Assembly: GCF_001428665.1 (NCBI RefSeq)
Contig: NZ_LMIJ01000030.1
Location: 48,179 to 112,178 of the forward strand
Length of the DNA: 64,000 nt
Source of the DNA: Acidovorax sp. Root219
GTDB lineage: Bacteria > Pseudomonadota > Gammaproteobacteria > Burkholderiales > Burkholderiaceae_C
Reading direction: 5' to 3'
The notes under the pieces were generated by a model. It was not told where the DNA came from and did no database searches. It worked only from the letters and a program-made list of their open reading frames with translations. A program made the translations under genes and the position numbers. Shown here in pieces: positions 26,104 to 35,105 of this stretch (within the stretch, counting starts at the first letter, position 1; every line of letters starts with the position of its first letter).

Positions 26104-27155
26104 GCAGCCAATCCCTCTTGTTCTTCGCTGGGGTCTGCGTCGGCAGCCAGTGTGCTGGCGGCGGGAAAGCGGTCCATCTGCTGCGCCAGGGCATCCAGAT
26201 ACTCCGCCACCGCCTGCCACTGGGCCGCGCAGTCCTCTATGGTGTTGATGTGTTGTCGAAAGGCTTCGCCGCCCGGCATGGAGCGCAGGTACCAGGCAAT
26301 GTGCTTGCGCGCACTGCGCACCCCGGTCAGCTCGCCATACAGGCGGTAGTGGTCGTGCAGATGCTCGAGCAGCAGGCGCCGTACCTCAGCCACCAGCGGT
26401 GGCGCCAGGTGTTCGCCTGTTTCGAGGAAATGCCCGATCTCGCGGAAGATCCACGGCCGACCCTGGGCCGCGCGGCCGATCATGATCGCATCGGCCCCGG
26501 TGGCGGCCAGCACCTCGCGCGCTTTCTCGGGCGAAGTGATGTCGCCATTGGCCACCACCGGTACGCGCACCGCCGCCTTCACGGCGGCGATGGTGTCGTA
26601 CTCGGCATGGCCCTTGTAGCCCTGCTCGCGCGTACGCCCATGCACCGTGAGCATCTGGATGCCCACGGCCTCGAACTGGCGCGCCAGCGCGACGGCGTTC
26701 TTGTGCTCCTGGCACCAGCCGGTGCGCATCTTGAGCGTGACGGGCACCTTGTGCGGCGCACAGGCCTCGACCACAGCCTGCGCGATGGACACGGCCAGCG
26801 CCTCGTCCTGCATCAGGGCCGAGCCGGCCCACTTGTTGCACACCTTCTTGGCCGGGCAGCCCATGTTGATGTCGATGATCTGCGCGCCGCGCTCCACGTT
26901 GTAGACCGCAGCCTCGGCCATCATCTGCGCCTCGGTGCCGGCGATCTGCACCGCGATCGGCCCCGGCTCCCCTTCATGGTTGGCCCGGCGCGAGGTCTTG
27001 AGGCTGTTCCACAGGTCCTTGCGCGAGGTCACCATTTCACTCACGGCATAGCCCGCCCCCAGCTCCTTGCACAGTTGGCGAAACGGCCGGTCCGTGACGC
27101 CCGCCATGGGGGCGACGAACAAGCGGTTCGCCAAAGGGATGTGGCCGATGTGCAT
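26100..27155 (-). CDS. dusB: tRNA-dihydrouridine synthase B
   Basis: A 351-residue FMN enzyme that reduces uridine to dihydrouridine in tRNA. Marks: LFVAPMAGVTDRPFR at the FMN site, NMGCPAKKVCNKWAGSALM with the catalytic cysteine, VTLKMRTGW, TVHGRTREQGY and VVANGDITSP with MIGRAAQGRPW. The C-terminal tail (about 20 residues) is Ala/Asp/Glu-rich. It is co-transcribed with fis by a 4-nt overlap, so fis expression depends on this promoter. Confidence 0.95.
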   Translation of the reverse strand: MHIGHIPLANRLFVAPMAGVTDRPFRQLCKELGAGYAVSEMVTSRKDLWNSLKTSRRANHEGEPGPIAVQIAGTEAQMMAEAAVYNVERGAQIIDINMGCPAKKVCNKWAGSALMQDEALAVSIAQAVVEACAPHKVPVTLKMRTGWCQEHKNAVALARQFEAVGIQMLTVHGRTREQGYKGHAEYDTIAAVKAAVRVPVVANGDITSPEKAREVLAATGADAIMIGRAAQGRPWIFREIGHFLETGEHLAPPLVAEVRRLLLEHLHDHYRLYGELTGVRSARKHIAWYLRSMPGGEAFRQHINTIEDCAAQWQAVAEYLDALAQQMDRFPAASTLAADADPSEEQEGLAA

Positions 27156-27199
27156 GGAAAGGGTGGGGGTGCGCCGAAGCTGCGAATGCTGAAAAAGGA

Positions 27200-27245
27200 G
27201 GCAGGATTGTACCTGCTCAAAATTTCAGCAAATGAAATCTGCGCG
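27200..27245 (-). promoter_or_regulatory. Candidate dusB-fis promoter
   Basis: On the minus strand TACAAT (27206-27211) is a good -10 about 50 bp upstream of the dusB ATG, preceded by an AT-rich stretch that stands out from the surrounding GC-rich DNA. A matching -35 is not clear (TTCATT at 19 bp spacing is the best seen). Confidence 0.4.
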
Positions 27246-27308
27246 ACTTTTACAGCCTGCCTGTGCTGCGGCGCAACAATGCCGCCGCGCGCCGTCCGGA
27301 AGGCCTTG

Positions 27309-27848
27309 TCAGCGCGCCGCGAGGTCGGTGTCGTCGGCCCCTGCCGGCGCGCCCCGCTGGGCATAGTGCCACCAGGCGCCGGGCAGGTTGTCGAACTGGT
27401 GGTGCGCCATCAAAGCGCGCAGCCATTGGCGGTTGTAGTGCACGTCCGGCGAGAGGTTCTGCGTGGCAGAGGTCAGCACCCCGGAAGGCGTGCCCATGTC
27501 CACCTCGCCTCCATCGGCCAGAGGCCCGCGCACCACCTTGCTGGCACGCATGCCGTCGACCACGATGACCTGCACCACCCAGGCACCTGTCTGGAGATCG
27601 CACCGGGCCTTGAGCGCCATCCCTTGGGCCTTGAGGCCGTCCTGCGCAGAGCGCAGGGCCGCCGGTTGGCCGTTGGCACCGCAGCCGTGCTCCTGCACCA
27701 CGCTGGTCGCGCCCGATGGCAACGCAGCCCCTGGCTGGGGCACGGCCGCCTGGGGGCTTTGCACACAAGCGGCCAGCAGCGCAGCCGCTGCCAGCGATAG
27801 CCAGGGGCTGCGGTGGGTTGCGGTGGTGGTGCGGTGGGTGCTGTGCAT
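27309..27848 (-). CDS. Lipoprotein with degenerate VanX-like D,D-dipeptidase domain
   Basis: A 179-residue predicted lipoprotein: signal peptide ending LLAAC, with C28 as the lipidated cysteine. The C-terminal half aligns by eye with VanX/DdpX D-Ala-D-Ala dipeptidases: EVDMGTP at 115-121, HYNRQWLRALM, then NLPGAWWHY at 154-162. In active enzymes the last motif is EWWH, where Glu is the general base and His a zinc ligand; here A158 replaces the Glu and H161 remains. The SxHxxGxAxD segment holding the other zinc ligands is not recognisable. It is therefore probably a non-catalytic envelope protein. The ATG at 27848 starts the signal peptide; a much longer upstream frame runs antisense to yqaA. 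Confidence 0.7.
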   Translation of the reverse strand: MHSTHRTTTATHRSPWLSLAAAALLAACVQSPQAAVPQPGAALPSGATSVVQEHGCGANGQPAALRSAQDGLKAQGMALKARCDLQTGAWVVQVIVVDGMRASKVVRGPLADGGEVDMGTPSGVLTSATQNLSPDVHYNRQWLRALMAHHQFDNLPGAWWHYAQRGAPAGADDTDLAAR

Positions 27849-27989
27849 GGGGGCCTCCTGCTTGAGCGGTAGCGTCCATGAACGATACAAACAGACCTTG
27901 CTACAGGCCATGCGCGGATGGCGCGCACCGGTGTAGGACGGAACCTTCACCCGGTTTTTCGTGCGCGGGGTGCCCCTAAACTCCGGTGC

Positions 27990-28472
27990 ATGGAAATATG
28001 GATGCACCAGCTGATGCAGTGGCTGGCCCTGCCGCAGTTCGGCCTGAGCACTGTCTTCGTGGTCTCGTTCATCTCGGCGACACTGCTGCCGCTGGGTTCG
28101 GAGCCGGCCGTTTTTGGCCTCATCAAGCTCAACCCGGAGATGTACTGGCCCGCCATCCTGGTGGCCACGGTGGGCAACACCCTGGGCGGCGGGGTCAGCT
28201 GGTGGATGGGCCTCGGGGCCCACAAGGCCGTGGACAAGGCCCGCGGGCACACGACCAATGTGCGTGCGTTGGCGTGGCTGGAACGCTTTGGCGCCCGCGC
28301 CTGCCTGCTTAGCTGGCTGCCCGTGGTGGGCGACCCGCTGTGCGCCGTGGCCGGCTGGCTCAAGCTGCCGTTCTGGCCCTGCCTGGCCTACATGGCGGTG
28401 GGCAAGTTCATGCGCTACCTGGTGATGACCAGCGTGCTGCTGCACTTCATGCCGGGGCAGTTCGGCACCTGA
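27990..28472 (+). CDS. yqaA: YqaA-type small membrane protein (DedA/SNARE-associated superfamily)
   Basis: A 160-residue membrane protein with about four hydrophobic segments. The family pattern FISATLLPLGSEP near residues 28-40, the GNTLGGGVSWWMG loop and the late FGARACLLSWLPVVGDPLC are typical of YqaA, a short relative of the DedA lipid-handling proteins. The ATG at 27990 is used; the longer frame upstream has no membrane-protein character. Function is unknown. It diverges from the VanX-like lipoprotein and converges with the diguanylate cyclase. Confidence 0.85.
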   Translation: MEIWMHQLMQWLALPQFGLSTVFVVSFISATLLPLGSEPAVFGLIKLNPEMYWPAILVATVGNTLGGGVSWWMGLGAHKAVDKARGHTTNVRALAWLERFGARACLLSWLPVVGDPLCAVAGWLKLPFWPCLAYMAVGKFMRYLVMTSVLLHFMPGQFGT

Positions 28473-28489
28473 TCGAGCGAGCGATCAGG
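28468..28489. terminator. Short hairpin between convergent yqaA and cyclase genes
   Basis: CCTGATCG (28468-28475) pairs with CGATCAGG (28482-28489), with a 6-nt loop. It includes the yqaA stop and abuts the stop of the opposing cyclase gene. There is no U-tract, so terminator function is uncertain. Confidence 0.35.
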
Positions 28490-29771
28490 GTGCGGGGGTG
28501 CCCAGGAAATCCTTCTCGGTGCCCAGGGGCGCGATGGACGAATCACCCTTGGAGACGGGCTCCTCCACCACCACCTGGTTGCGCCCGCCTTCCTTGGCCA
28601 TGTACATGGCGGTATCGGCGCGCGAGAAGAATTCGAGCACCGACTCGCCCAGAATGTACTGCGTGACACCGATGGACACCGACACGCGGCTCTTGAGCAC
28701 ATCGGTCCAGGGATGCGATTCGACGTGCGAGCGGATGCGCTCGCAGGTATTGAGCGCCGGCAGCAGCGAGGTGCCCGGGAAGATCAGCAGAAACTCCTCG
28801 CCGCCGTAGCGCCCGAAGATGTCGCCCGCACGCACGTTGTCCTGCGCCACGCGCGAGAACGTGCGCAGCACCTCGTCGCCACCCAGGTGGCCGAGCTCGT
28901 CGTTGATGCGCTTGAAGTGGTCCAGGTCGATGACCGCCAAGCACAGCGGGATGCCGCTTTCATCGGCGAGCTGCTTTTGCTCTTCGAGAGCCGCCACCGT
29001 GTAGCGCCGGTTGAAGCAGCCCACCAGCGTGTCGCGCTGCGCATCCTGCTGGATGTTGCGGATCTTGCGGCTGGCGCGGTGCAGCACACGGTGCAGCTTC
29101 TGCACCTTGCCGATCAGCAGAATGACGGCCGGCAGCGCGAACGCCAGCGACAGCCAGTGCGCAAGCTCCAGCCGCAGCAGCGCGTCGTTGGACTGCTCTG
29201 CGTAGTGCACCGCGATCACCACCGCATAGCCCATCAGCAGCAGGGCCGCCAGGGCAATGAGCGCACGGCCCGAGACGCGGTACATGGAATAGGCCACGAC
29301 GACAAAGGCGAACGGCGCCATCAGGATCTGCATGATGGGGTCGAGGTAGCAGATGAGCAACAGGCCGCCATAGGCCACAGCGGCAATGGGCAGCTTGAGC
29401 TGCTTTTCCTTGAAGCGATGGTGCAGGCCCAGTGCAAAAACCATGGCGAACACCGGCACGAACACGGCCACCAGCGCCAGGGCCACGAACACGGTGCGCG
29501 TCTGCACCAGGTCCATCGCATGGAACACCAGCATCGCCACGAAATACAAGGCAATCAGGCCACTGGCGATCCACCAGCGGCGGGCAGTGGCCAGATCGCG
29601 CGGCTGGCCGGCCGCATCCATTTCCCTGCGCGAAGGGTGGTGATGGATCGCCGTCTCGTCGCTGGAGTCATCGAACTCCAGGATGGCGTCCGTCAGCGGA
29701 AAGGCGTCCGTGTTGGCAAACAGCGGCTTCTTGCGTCCGAAGAGCGTCGAGAAAGGGGAGGTGGCGCCCAT
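28485..29771 (-). CDS. Membrane-anchored diguanylate cyclase
   Basis: A 428-residue protein. About six hydrophobic segments (residues 65-225) precede a short coiled linker and a GGDEF domain (about 250-415). The active-site motif is GGEEF at 323-327, a functional variant, and the product-inhibition I-site RxxD is intact as RAGD at 314-317, exactly five residues upstream. It should therefore make cyclic di-GMP and be feedback inhibited. No separate sensor domain is recognisable, so the membrane part probably senses the input. It stands alone; given the two pilus loci here, a link to surface behaviour is possible but not shown. Confidence 0.93.
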   Translation of the reverse strand: MGATSPFSTLFGRKKPLFANTDAFPLTDAILEFDDSSDETAIHHHPSRREMDAAGQPRDLATARRWWIASGLIALYFVAMLVFHAMDLVQTRTVFVALALVAVFVPVFAMVFALGLHHRFKEKQLKLPIAAVAYGGLLLICYLDPIMQILMAPFAFVVVAYSMYRVSGRALIALAALLLMGYAVVIAVHYAEQSNDALLRLELAHWLSLAFALPAVILLIGKVQKLHRVLHRASRKIRNIQQDAQRDTLVGCFNRRYTVAALEEQKQLADESGIPLCLAVIDLDHFKRINDELGHLGGDEVLRTFSRVAQDNVRAGDIFGRYGGEEFLLIFPGTSLLPALNTCERIRSHVESHPWTDVLKSRVSVSIGVTQYILGESVLEFFSRADTAMYMAKEGGRNQVVVEEPVSKGDSSIAPLGTEKDFLGTPAP

Positions 29772-29945
29772 GGTGGTCTGTGCACTTGGTTGGAAACGTT
29801 CGTTTTTTCAGTCAATGGACAGCCGGCAGGGCCTCGCCCGCACAAACATGGCGCACACGCCCAGTCGAGGACCCCGATCATGGGACCCGGTATTTTAGGT
29901 ACAGCCTATCGCTATCGCCCCCGTGTTTTCCAGTAGCCACCGCCA

Positions 29946-30839
29946 TCAGCGCCCTGCCGCCACGGCGGCGGAGCCTGCCCGCAGCTGCCACCAGCCCTCC
30001 AGGCTGTAGACGACCAATGCGGCCCAGATAAGCACGAAGCCTGCCAGCCGAGACGGCTGCAGGGGTTCATGGAACAGCCAGACGCCCAGCGCGAACTGCA
30101 GGCTGGGCGAGATGTACTGCAGGATGCCCAGCGTGGCCAGCGGCAGGCGGCGCGCACCGGCAGCGAACAGCAGCAGCGGAATGGCCGTGAGCGGCCCCGC
30201 CAGCGCCAGCCAGCCGACGGCGGCGGCATCGCCCTGCACCAGCACGCCCTGCCCCTGCCAGGCCCACCAGGCCATCGCGCCAAAAGCCAGGGGCGCGAGC
30301 ATCAGCGTCTCCAGCGTCAGGCCTTCGAGCGCGCCCAACGGGGCCAGCTTGCGCAGCAGGCCATAGACACCAAAAGTGAGCGCCAACACCAGCGCAATCC
30401 ACGGCAACCGGCCGGTCTGCACCGTGAGCCACAGCACGCCGGCAGCCGCCACGGCCAGCGCCAGCCACTGCCCGCGCCGGGGCCGCTCGTGCAAAAAGAA
30501 GAAACCCATGGCCACGTTCACCAGCGGCAGGATGAAGTAGCCCAGGCTGGCGTCCACCACATGCTGGTTCTGCACCGCCCACACATAGGTCAGCCAGTTG
30601 GACGAGAGCAGCAGCGCCGACAGCCCGAAGGCCAGCACCACCCGGGGCTGGCGCAGCAGGGCCGGCAGCCAGGCCCACTGCCGGCGCACGCCCAGCACCA
30701 CCAGCAGGAACAGGAGCGCCCAGGCGGTGCGGTGCACCACCACTTCGAGCGCCGGCACATCGGCCACCTGGCGAAAGTACAGGGGCAAGAGGCCCCAGGC
30801 GACATAAGCCAGGCTGGCGTAGAGGATTCCGGTGTTCAT
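29946..30839 (-). CDS. rarD: RarD-type EamA transporter
   Basis: A 297-residue inner-membrane protein of the drug/metabolite transporter superfamily with ten predicted helices as two EamA repeats. The start GILYASLAYVAWGLLPLYFRQ and the AVQNQHVVDASLGYFILPLV segment are typical of RarD (called chloramphenicol-sensitive protein, true substrate unknown). The ATG at 30839 is used. Length matches E. coli RarD (296). Confidence 0.92.
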   Translation of the reverse strand: MNTGILYASLAYVAWGLLPLYFRQVADVPALEVVVHRTAWALLFLLVVLGVRRQWAWLPALLRQPRVVLAFGLSALLLSSNWLTYVWAVQNQHVVDASLGYFILPLVNVAMGFFFLHERPRRGQWLALAVAAAGVLWLTVQTGRLPWIALVLALTFGVYGLLRKLAPLGALEGLTLETLMLAPLAFGAMAWWAWQGQGVLVQGDAAAVGWLALAGPLTAIPLLLFAAGARRLPLATLGILQYISPSLQFALGVWLFHEPLQPSRLAGFVLIWAALVVYSLEGWWQLRAGSAAVAAGR

Positions 30840-30885
30840 GGGTCCATCAAGGCATCGGCACACGGCGCATCGCCAGGTGCACATG

Positions 30886-30922
30886 AAAAAAATCCCTGCA
30901 AGGCACGGGGCACTGCAGGGAT
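30886..30922 (-). terminator. Rho-independent terminator of ychF
   Basis: On the minus strand ATCCCTGCA and its complement (30914-30922 and 30892-30900) form a 9-bp stem with a 13-nt loop, followed by seven U. It lies about 45 bp past the ychF stop. Confidence 0.85.
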
Positions 30923-30965
30923 GCGGGGCAGGAGCCAGGGCGCCTGCCGGGGAATCTGCCAGGGG

Positions 30966-32060
30966 TCAGACGTTGAACAGGAAGTTCAGCACGTCGCCGT
31001 CCTTGACGACATATTCCTTGCCTTCGGCGCGCATCTTGCCCGCGTCCTTGGCACCCTGCTCGCCCTTGAGGGCGATGTAGTCGTCGAAGGCGATGGTCTG
31101 CGCGCGGATGAAGCCGCGCTCAAAGTCGCCGTGGATCACGCCGGCCGCCTGGGGCGCCGTGTCGCCGATGTGGATGGTCCAGGCGCGCACTTCCTTCACG
31201 CCGGCGGTGAAGTAGGTCTGCAGGCCCAGCAGCTTGAAGGCGCCGCGGATCAGGCGGGCCAGGCCTGGCTCAGTCTGGCCCATCTCGGCCAGGAACATGT
31301 CGCGGTCCTCGTCGCCCATCTCGGCCATCTCGGCTTCCATCTTGGCGCAGATGGCGACCACGGGGGCGTTCTGGCTGGCGGCGTATTCCTTGAGGCGGTC
31401 GAGGAAGGGGTTGTTCTCGAAGCCGTCCTCGCTCACGTTGCCCACGAACATCGCGGGCTTGGCCGTGATCAGGCACAGGGACTTGAGCAGGGGTTGCTCT
31501 TCCTTGGTGATATCGACCGAGCGGGCGGGCTTGCCTTCGTTGAGCGCGGCCTGGATGCGCGTGAGCAGCGTCACCAGCTTGGCGGCGTCCTTGTCGTTGC
31601 CCGACTTGGCGGCCTTGCTGTAGCGGTTCAGGGCCTTGTCCACGGTGCCCATGTCGGCCAGGCACAGCTCGGTCTGGATGACCTCGATGTCCGAGATCGG
31701 GTCGACGCGGCCGGCCACGTGGATGACGTTGTCATCCTCGAAGCAGCGCACCACGTTGACGATGGCATCGGTCTCGCGGATGTGGGCCAGGAACTGGTTA
31801 CCGAGGCCTTCGCCCTGGCTGGCACCCGCCACCAGGCCAGCGATGTCCACGAACTCGACGATGGCCGGCACGATGCGCTCGGGCGAAATGATCTGGGCCA
31901 GCTGGGCCAGGCGCGGATCGGGCACCTCGACCACGCCCACGTTGGGTTCGATGGTGCAGAACGGGTAGTTCTCGGCGGCGATGCCGGCCTTGGTCAGCGC
32001 GTTGAAGAGGGTGGACTTGCCGACGTTGGGCAGGCCCACGATGCCGCATTGGAGGCTCAT
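30966..32060 (-). CDS. ychF: Redox-regulated ATPase YchF (OLA1 family)
   Basis: A 364-residue Obg-related NTPase that prefers ATP and associates with ribosomes. It has the P-loop GLPNVGKSTLFNALT near residues 7-21, FVDIAGLVAGASQGEGLGN as the G3 region, and the C-terminal TGS domain with QAAGVIHGDFERGFIRA. The ATG at 32060 begins the conserved MSLQCGIVGLPN; the longer frame is discarded. Length matches E. coli YchF (363). The usual neighbour pth is not within the window. Confidence 0.96.
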   Translation of the reverse strand: MSLQCGIVGLPNVGKSTLFNALTKAGIAAENYPFCTIEPNVGVVEVPDPRLAQLAQIISPERIVPAIVEFVDIAGLVAGASQGEGLGNQFLAHIRETDAIVNVVRCFEDDNVIHVAGRVDPISDIEVIQTELCLADMGTVDKALNRYSKAAKSGNDKDAAKLVTLLTRIQAALNEGKPARSVDITKEEQPLLKSLCLITAKPAMFVGNVSEDGFENNPFLDRLKEYAASQNAPVVAICAKMEAEMAEMGDEDRDMFLAEMGQTEPGLARLIRGAFKLLGLQTYFTAGVKEVRAWTIHIGDTAPQAAGVIHGDFERGFIRAQTIAFDDYIALKGEQGAKDAGKMRAEGKEYVVKDGDVLNFLFNV

Positions 32061-32144
32061 GGCAGGGCTTTCTGGAATTCGGGAGACAAACCCCGATTTT
32101 ACGGGGCTGCCGCGCACCCTACCCGCAGCACCCCGGACAAGCCC

Positions 32145-33014
32145 TCAATCGAAGCGCAGATCGGCCGCCACGCGCTGGCCCACGCGCAGCACCTGGCCCG
32201 CGCCCTGGCGCACGATGGCATTCATGCCAAAGGTGATGGCGCCATGGAGGCGCTTGTCCTGGCGGTAGGCGCGCAGGGTGTCGCCCACCGCTGGCGTGCT
32301 CTCGGCCGTGGCCGGGTCGATGTCGGGGATGGGGCAGCGCGCGCAGGGCTTGACGGGCACGAGCTGCAGCTCGCCGCCCTCGGCGTCGATGCGGATCTGG
32401 TCCACGCGGTCTTCGTCGTGCGCCTCCACCCCGGCGAGCACCACGTTGGGGCGAAAACGCTCGATGCCCACGGGCGCGTGGCCGGCGGCGGCCAGGCGCT
32501 CGTTGAGGCTGTCCATCGACGCCTCGCTGGCCACCAGCACCGGGAAGCCGTCGGCGAACTGGTTCGGCGCCTCCACGCCACCGGTCCAGTCCATGCTCGA
32601 CAGGCGTTTCACTTCGGGGTCGAAGCGCACCAGGCGGCAGGGGGTGCCCAGGAAATCGGTGAACCACTGGGCGGCCACGGCGCCCATGTCCCAGGCGGGC
32701 ACGGTGTCTCGCCATACCGTCACGGTCATGGGCTCCTCCACCACGTCGATGCCCACATGCAGGGCCAGCATGCCGGGGGCGCGCAGCACCATCTCCTCGG
32801 TCTTGAGCTGGGGGCGGATCAGCGCCATGCGCGGCAGCTCGCGCTGGGTGATGAACTGGCCCTCGGGGTCGACCACCATCCAGGCGCGGTCCAGGTCCAG
32901 CCCGGTCTCGGTGAGCAGGGCCTCGCGCACCTCGATGCCGGCGCAGGACTTGATGGGGTAGACAAACAGACGGGCGATGGTGCCCGACAGGTCGGATTCG
33001 GTGCTGAAGCTCAC
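32145..33014 (-). CDS. MOSC-domain protein (YcbX-like)
   Basis: A 289-residue protein with an N-terminal MOSC beta-barrel (IARLFVYPIKSCAGIEV, about 13-130) and a MOSC domain (about 135-280) with CARCPIPDIDPATAE, where the Cys is the likely molybdenum-cofactor contact. E. coli YcbX has an extra C-terminal ferredoxin domain that is absent here. No ATG is available near the family start; GTG at 33014 is chosen because AGGAG lies 9 nt upstream on the minus strand. Its probable role is molybdenum-cofactor-dependent reduction of N-hydroxylated compounds, inferred from YcbX. Confidence 0.85.
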   Translation of the reverse strand: MSFSTESDLSGTIARLFVYPIKSCAGIEVREALLTETGLDLDRAWMVVDPEGQFITQRELPRMALIRPQLKTEEMVLRAPGMLALHVGIDVVEEPMTVTVWRDTVPAWDMGAVAAQWFTDFLGTPCRLVRFDPEVKRLSSMDWTGGVEAPNQFADGFPVLVASEASMDSLNERLAAAGHAPVGIERFRPNVVLAGVEAHDEDRVDQIRIDAEGGELQLVPVKPCARCPIPDIDPATAESTPAVGDTLRAYRQDKRLHGAITFGMNAIVRQGAGQVLRVGQRVAADLRFD

Positions 33015-33105
33015 GCGGCGGCGCTCCTGGAAAAGAACGGACAGGGAAAGGCCCCAATTCTGCACTGCCCCTGCAGGCAACGGAGCCGCTCCTACAATGG
33101 GCCGC

Positions 33106-34239
33106 ATGGCGCAAACCTTTGATATCTGTATTCGCGGCGCGGGCATCGTGGGCCGCACCCTGGCCCTGCTGCTGGCGCGCGAGCGGCTGCGGGTGGCCCT
33201 GGTGGCCAGCCCAGTCCCCGCAGCAGGTGCCACCTCGGACGTGCGGGCCTACGCCCTGAACAGTGCTTCGCGCACCCTGCTGGAGGGCCTGCGCAGTTGG
33301 CCCGACGCAACACATGCCACGGCGGTCACGAGCATGCAGGTGGCGGGCGACCAGGGCGGCGCCGTGCGCTTCGATGCCCAGGCCCAGGGGGTGGACGCCC
33401 TGGCCTGGATCGTGGACGTGCCGGCCCTGGAGACCCGTCTGGCCGAGGCCGTGCGCTACCAGCCCCAGGTCGAGACGCTCAGCGAGCCGGTGGAGGCCGC
33501 GCTGACCGTGGTCTGCGAAGGCCGCGCCAGCCAGACACGCGCCGAGTTTGGGGTGGAATTCGAGGTCACCCCCTATGAACAGCACGCCATTGCCACGCGC
33601 CTGACCTGCGAGCTGCCGCACGGCCAGGTGGCGCGCCAGTGGTTTTTGCCCGACGGCATCCTGGCCTTTTTGCCCCTGGGCGGGCCCGAAGGGAACTCCG
33701 TGGCGGTCGTGTGGTCTGTTCAGAAGGAACAGGTGCCGGGTTTGCTGGCGCTGGCCCCCGAGGAATTCACAGAGCGGCTGGAAGCGGCGAGCCAGCGGGC
33801 ACTGGGCAGCCTGCAACTGGCGGGCGAGCGCGCCTCCTGGCCGCTGCAGCAGGCCCGGGCCGACCGCTGGTGCGGTGCCCTGGCGCCCAAGGGCAAGCAG
33901 CAGCGCAGCTTTGTGCTGGCCGGCGATGCCGCGCACAACGTGCACCCGCTGGCGGGCCAGGGGCTGAACCTGGGGCTGGCCGATGCCCAGGCACTGGCCG
34001 GGCTGCTGCACGGACGGGACTACTGGCGCAGCGTGGCCGACACCAAGTTGCTGCGCCGCTATGAAAGGGAACGCAAGGCCGCGCTGCTGCCCATGGGGCT
34101 GGCCACCGACGGGCTGCAGCAGCTGTTCGCCCGCCAGGATGGACCCTGGCAGGCGCTGCGCAACTGGGGCATGAAGGGCTTCGAGCGCAGCGGACCGATC
34201 AAGAATTTCGTGGCCCGCCAGGCCATGGGCATCCACTGA
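33106..34239 (+). CDS. FAD-dependent UbiH/VisC-family hydroxylase
   Basis: A 377-residue flavin monooxygenase of the UbiH/UbiF/UbiI/VisC (Coq6) family, expected to hydroxylate the ubiquinone ring precursor. It has the dinucleotide motif IRGAGIVGRTLALLLARE, the DVRAYALNSAS segment and the late FVLAGDAAHNVHPLAGQGLNLGLADA. Which ring position it attacks cannot be told from sequence. ATG 33106 is used; an in-frame ATG at 33097 adds three residues. It is divergent from the MOSC gene with about 90 bp between. TACAAT directly before the start is a possible -10 that would leave almost no leader. Confidence 0.88.
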   Translation: MAQTFDICIRGAGIVGRTLALLLARERLRVALVASPVPAAGATSDVRAYALNSASRTLLEGLRSWPDATHATAVTSMQVAGDQGGAVRFDAQAQGVDALAWIVDVPALETRLAEAVRYQPQVETLSEPVEAALTVVCEGRASQTRAEFGVEFEVTPYEQHAIATRLTCELPHGQVARQWFLPDGILAFLPLGGPEGNSVAVVWSVQKEQVPGLLALAPEEFTERLEAASQRALGSLQLAGERASWPLQQARADRWCGALAPKGKQQRSFVLAGDAAHNVHPLAGQGLNLGLADAQALAGLLHGRDYWRSVADTKLLRRYERERKAALLPMGLATDGLQQLFARQDGPWQALRNWGMKGFERSGPIKNFVARQAMGIH

Positions 34240-34312
34240 CCCACTTACCGGCAACCAGGGGCTGCGCCCATGTGCAAGCCCGCCAGACCCAATTGAAGCG
34301 AGCGAGAACACC

Positions 34313-35044
34313 ATGAAACTGATTTCCACCGTGCTGGCAGGCGCCGCGCTGGCCTTGCTGGGCCTGTCGGCCATGGCCCAGGAAGCGGCCATCCGCAAGG
34401 CCCTGGCCGAGCGCATTCCGCAGATGAAGCAGATCGACGAGATCAGCCCCACGGCCATGCAGGGGCTGTACGAGGTGCGCATCGGCACCGACGTGTTCTA
34501 CACCGATGCCAAGGGCAACTACCTGATCCAGGGCGAGCTGATCGACACCAAGGCGCGCCGCAACCTGACGGAAGACCGCATCGCCAAGATCACGGCCGTG
34601 GACTTTTCGGCCCTGCCGATCAAGGACGCCTTCACCATCGTGCGCGGCGACGGCAAGCGCAAGGTGGCGGTGTTCGAGGACCCCAACTGCGGCTACTGCA
34701 AACGCTTCGAGCGCGACATGCAGAAGGTGGACAACGTGACGGTGTACCTGTTCCTGTACCCCATCCTGAGCCCCGACTCGGCCGAAAAATCGCGCAACAT
34801 CTGGTGCTCCAAGGACAAGGTCGCCGCCTGGCAGGACATGATGGTGCGCGACAAGCCCCCCGCGGCCGCCAGCTGCGACACGAACGCGCTGCAGCGCAAC
34901 CTGGCGTTCGGCAAGAAGCACAAGATCACCGGCACACCGACTTTGATCTTTGCCGATGGCATCCGCGTGCCGGGCGCCATCGGCGCGCAGGACGTGGAAA
35001 AGCGGCTGGCAGAAGCCGCCGCCGACACGCCCACCACGAACTGA
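34313..35044 (+). CDS. dsbC: Thiol:disulfide isomerase DsbC
   Basis: A 243-residue periplasmic disulfide isomerase. The signal peptide ends at AMAQE (about residue 22); a small dimerisation domain follows (about 25-85), then a thioredoxin fold with the active site C126-G-Y-C129 and the cis-proline region ITGTPTLIF. A second cysteine pair (IWCSKDK and AAASCDTN) matches the structural disulfide of DsbC. Length matches the family (236 in E. coli). It is 73 bp downstream of the UbiH-like gene on the same strand. Confidence 0.95.
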   Translation: MKLISTVLAGAALALLGLSAMAQEAAIRKALAERIPQMKQIDEISPTAMQGLYEVRIGTDVFYTDAKGNYLIQGELIDTKARRNLTEDRIAKITAVDFSALPIKDAFTIVRGDGKRKVAVFEDPNCGYCKRFERDMQKVDNVTVYLFLYPILSPDSAEKSRNIWCSKDKVAAWQDMMVRDKPPAAASCDTNALQRNLAFGKKHKITGTPTLIFADGIRVPGAIGAQDVEKRLAEAAADTPTTN

Positions 35045-35105
35045 CAGACATCCGCGGGTCCGGTGCCCCGAGGTGCCAGGCCCCACGCCACGCAAAGCAC
35101 CGCCC

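Noticed and set aside
33090..33106. TACAAT directly before the UbiH-like start as a promoter
   Set aside because: It would leave almost no leader and there is no matching -35; mentioned only as a possibility in the gene entry.
32119..34488. A 789-codon minus-strand frame across the MOSC and UbiH-like genes
   Set aside because: It covers the MOSC gene in another phase and the UbiH-like gene in antisense; neither half shows family features.
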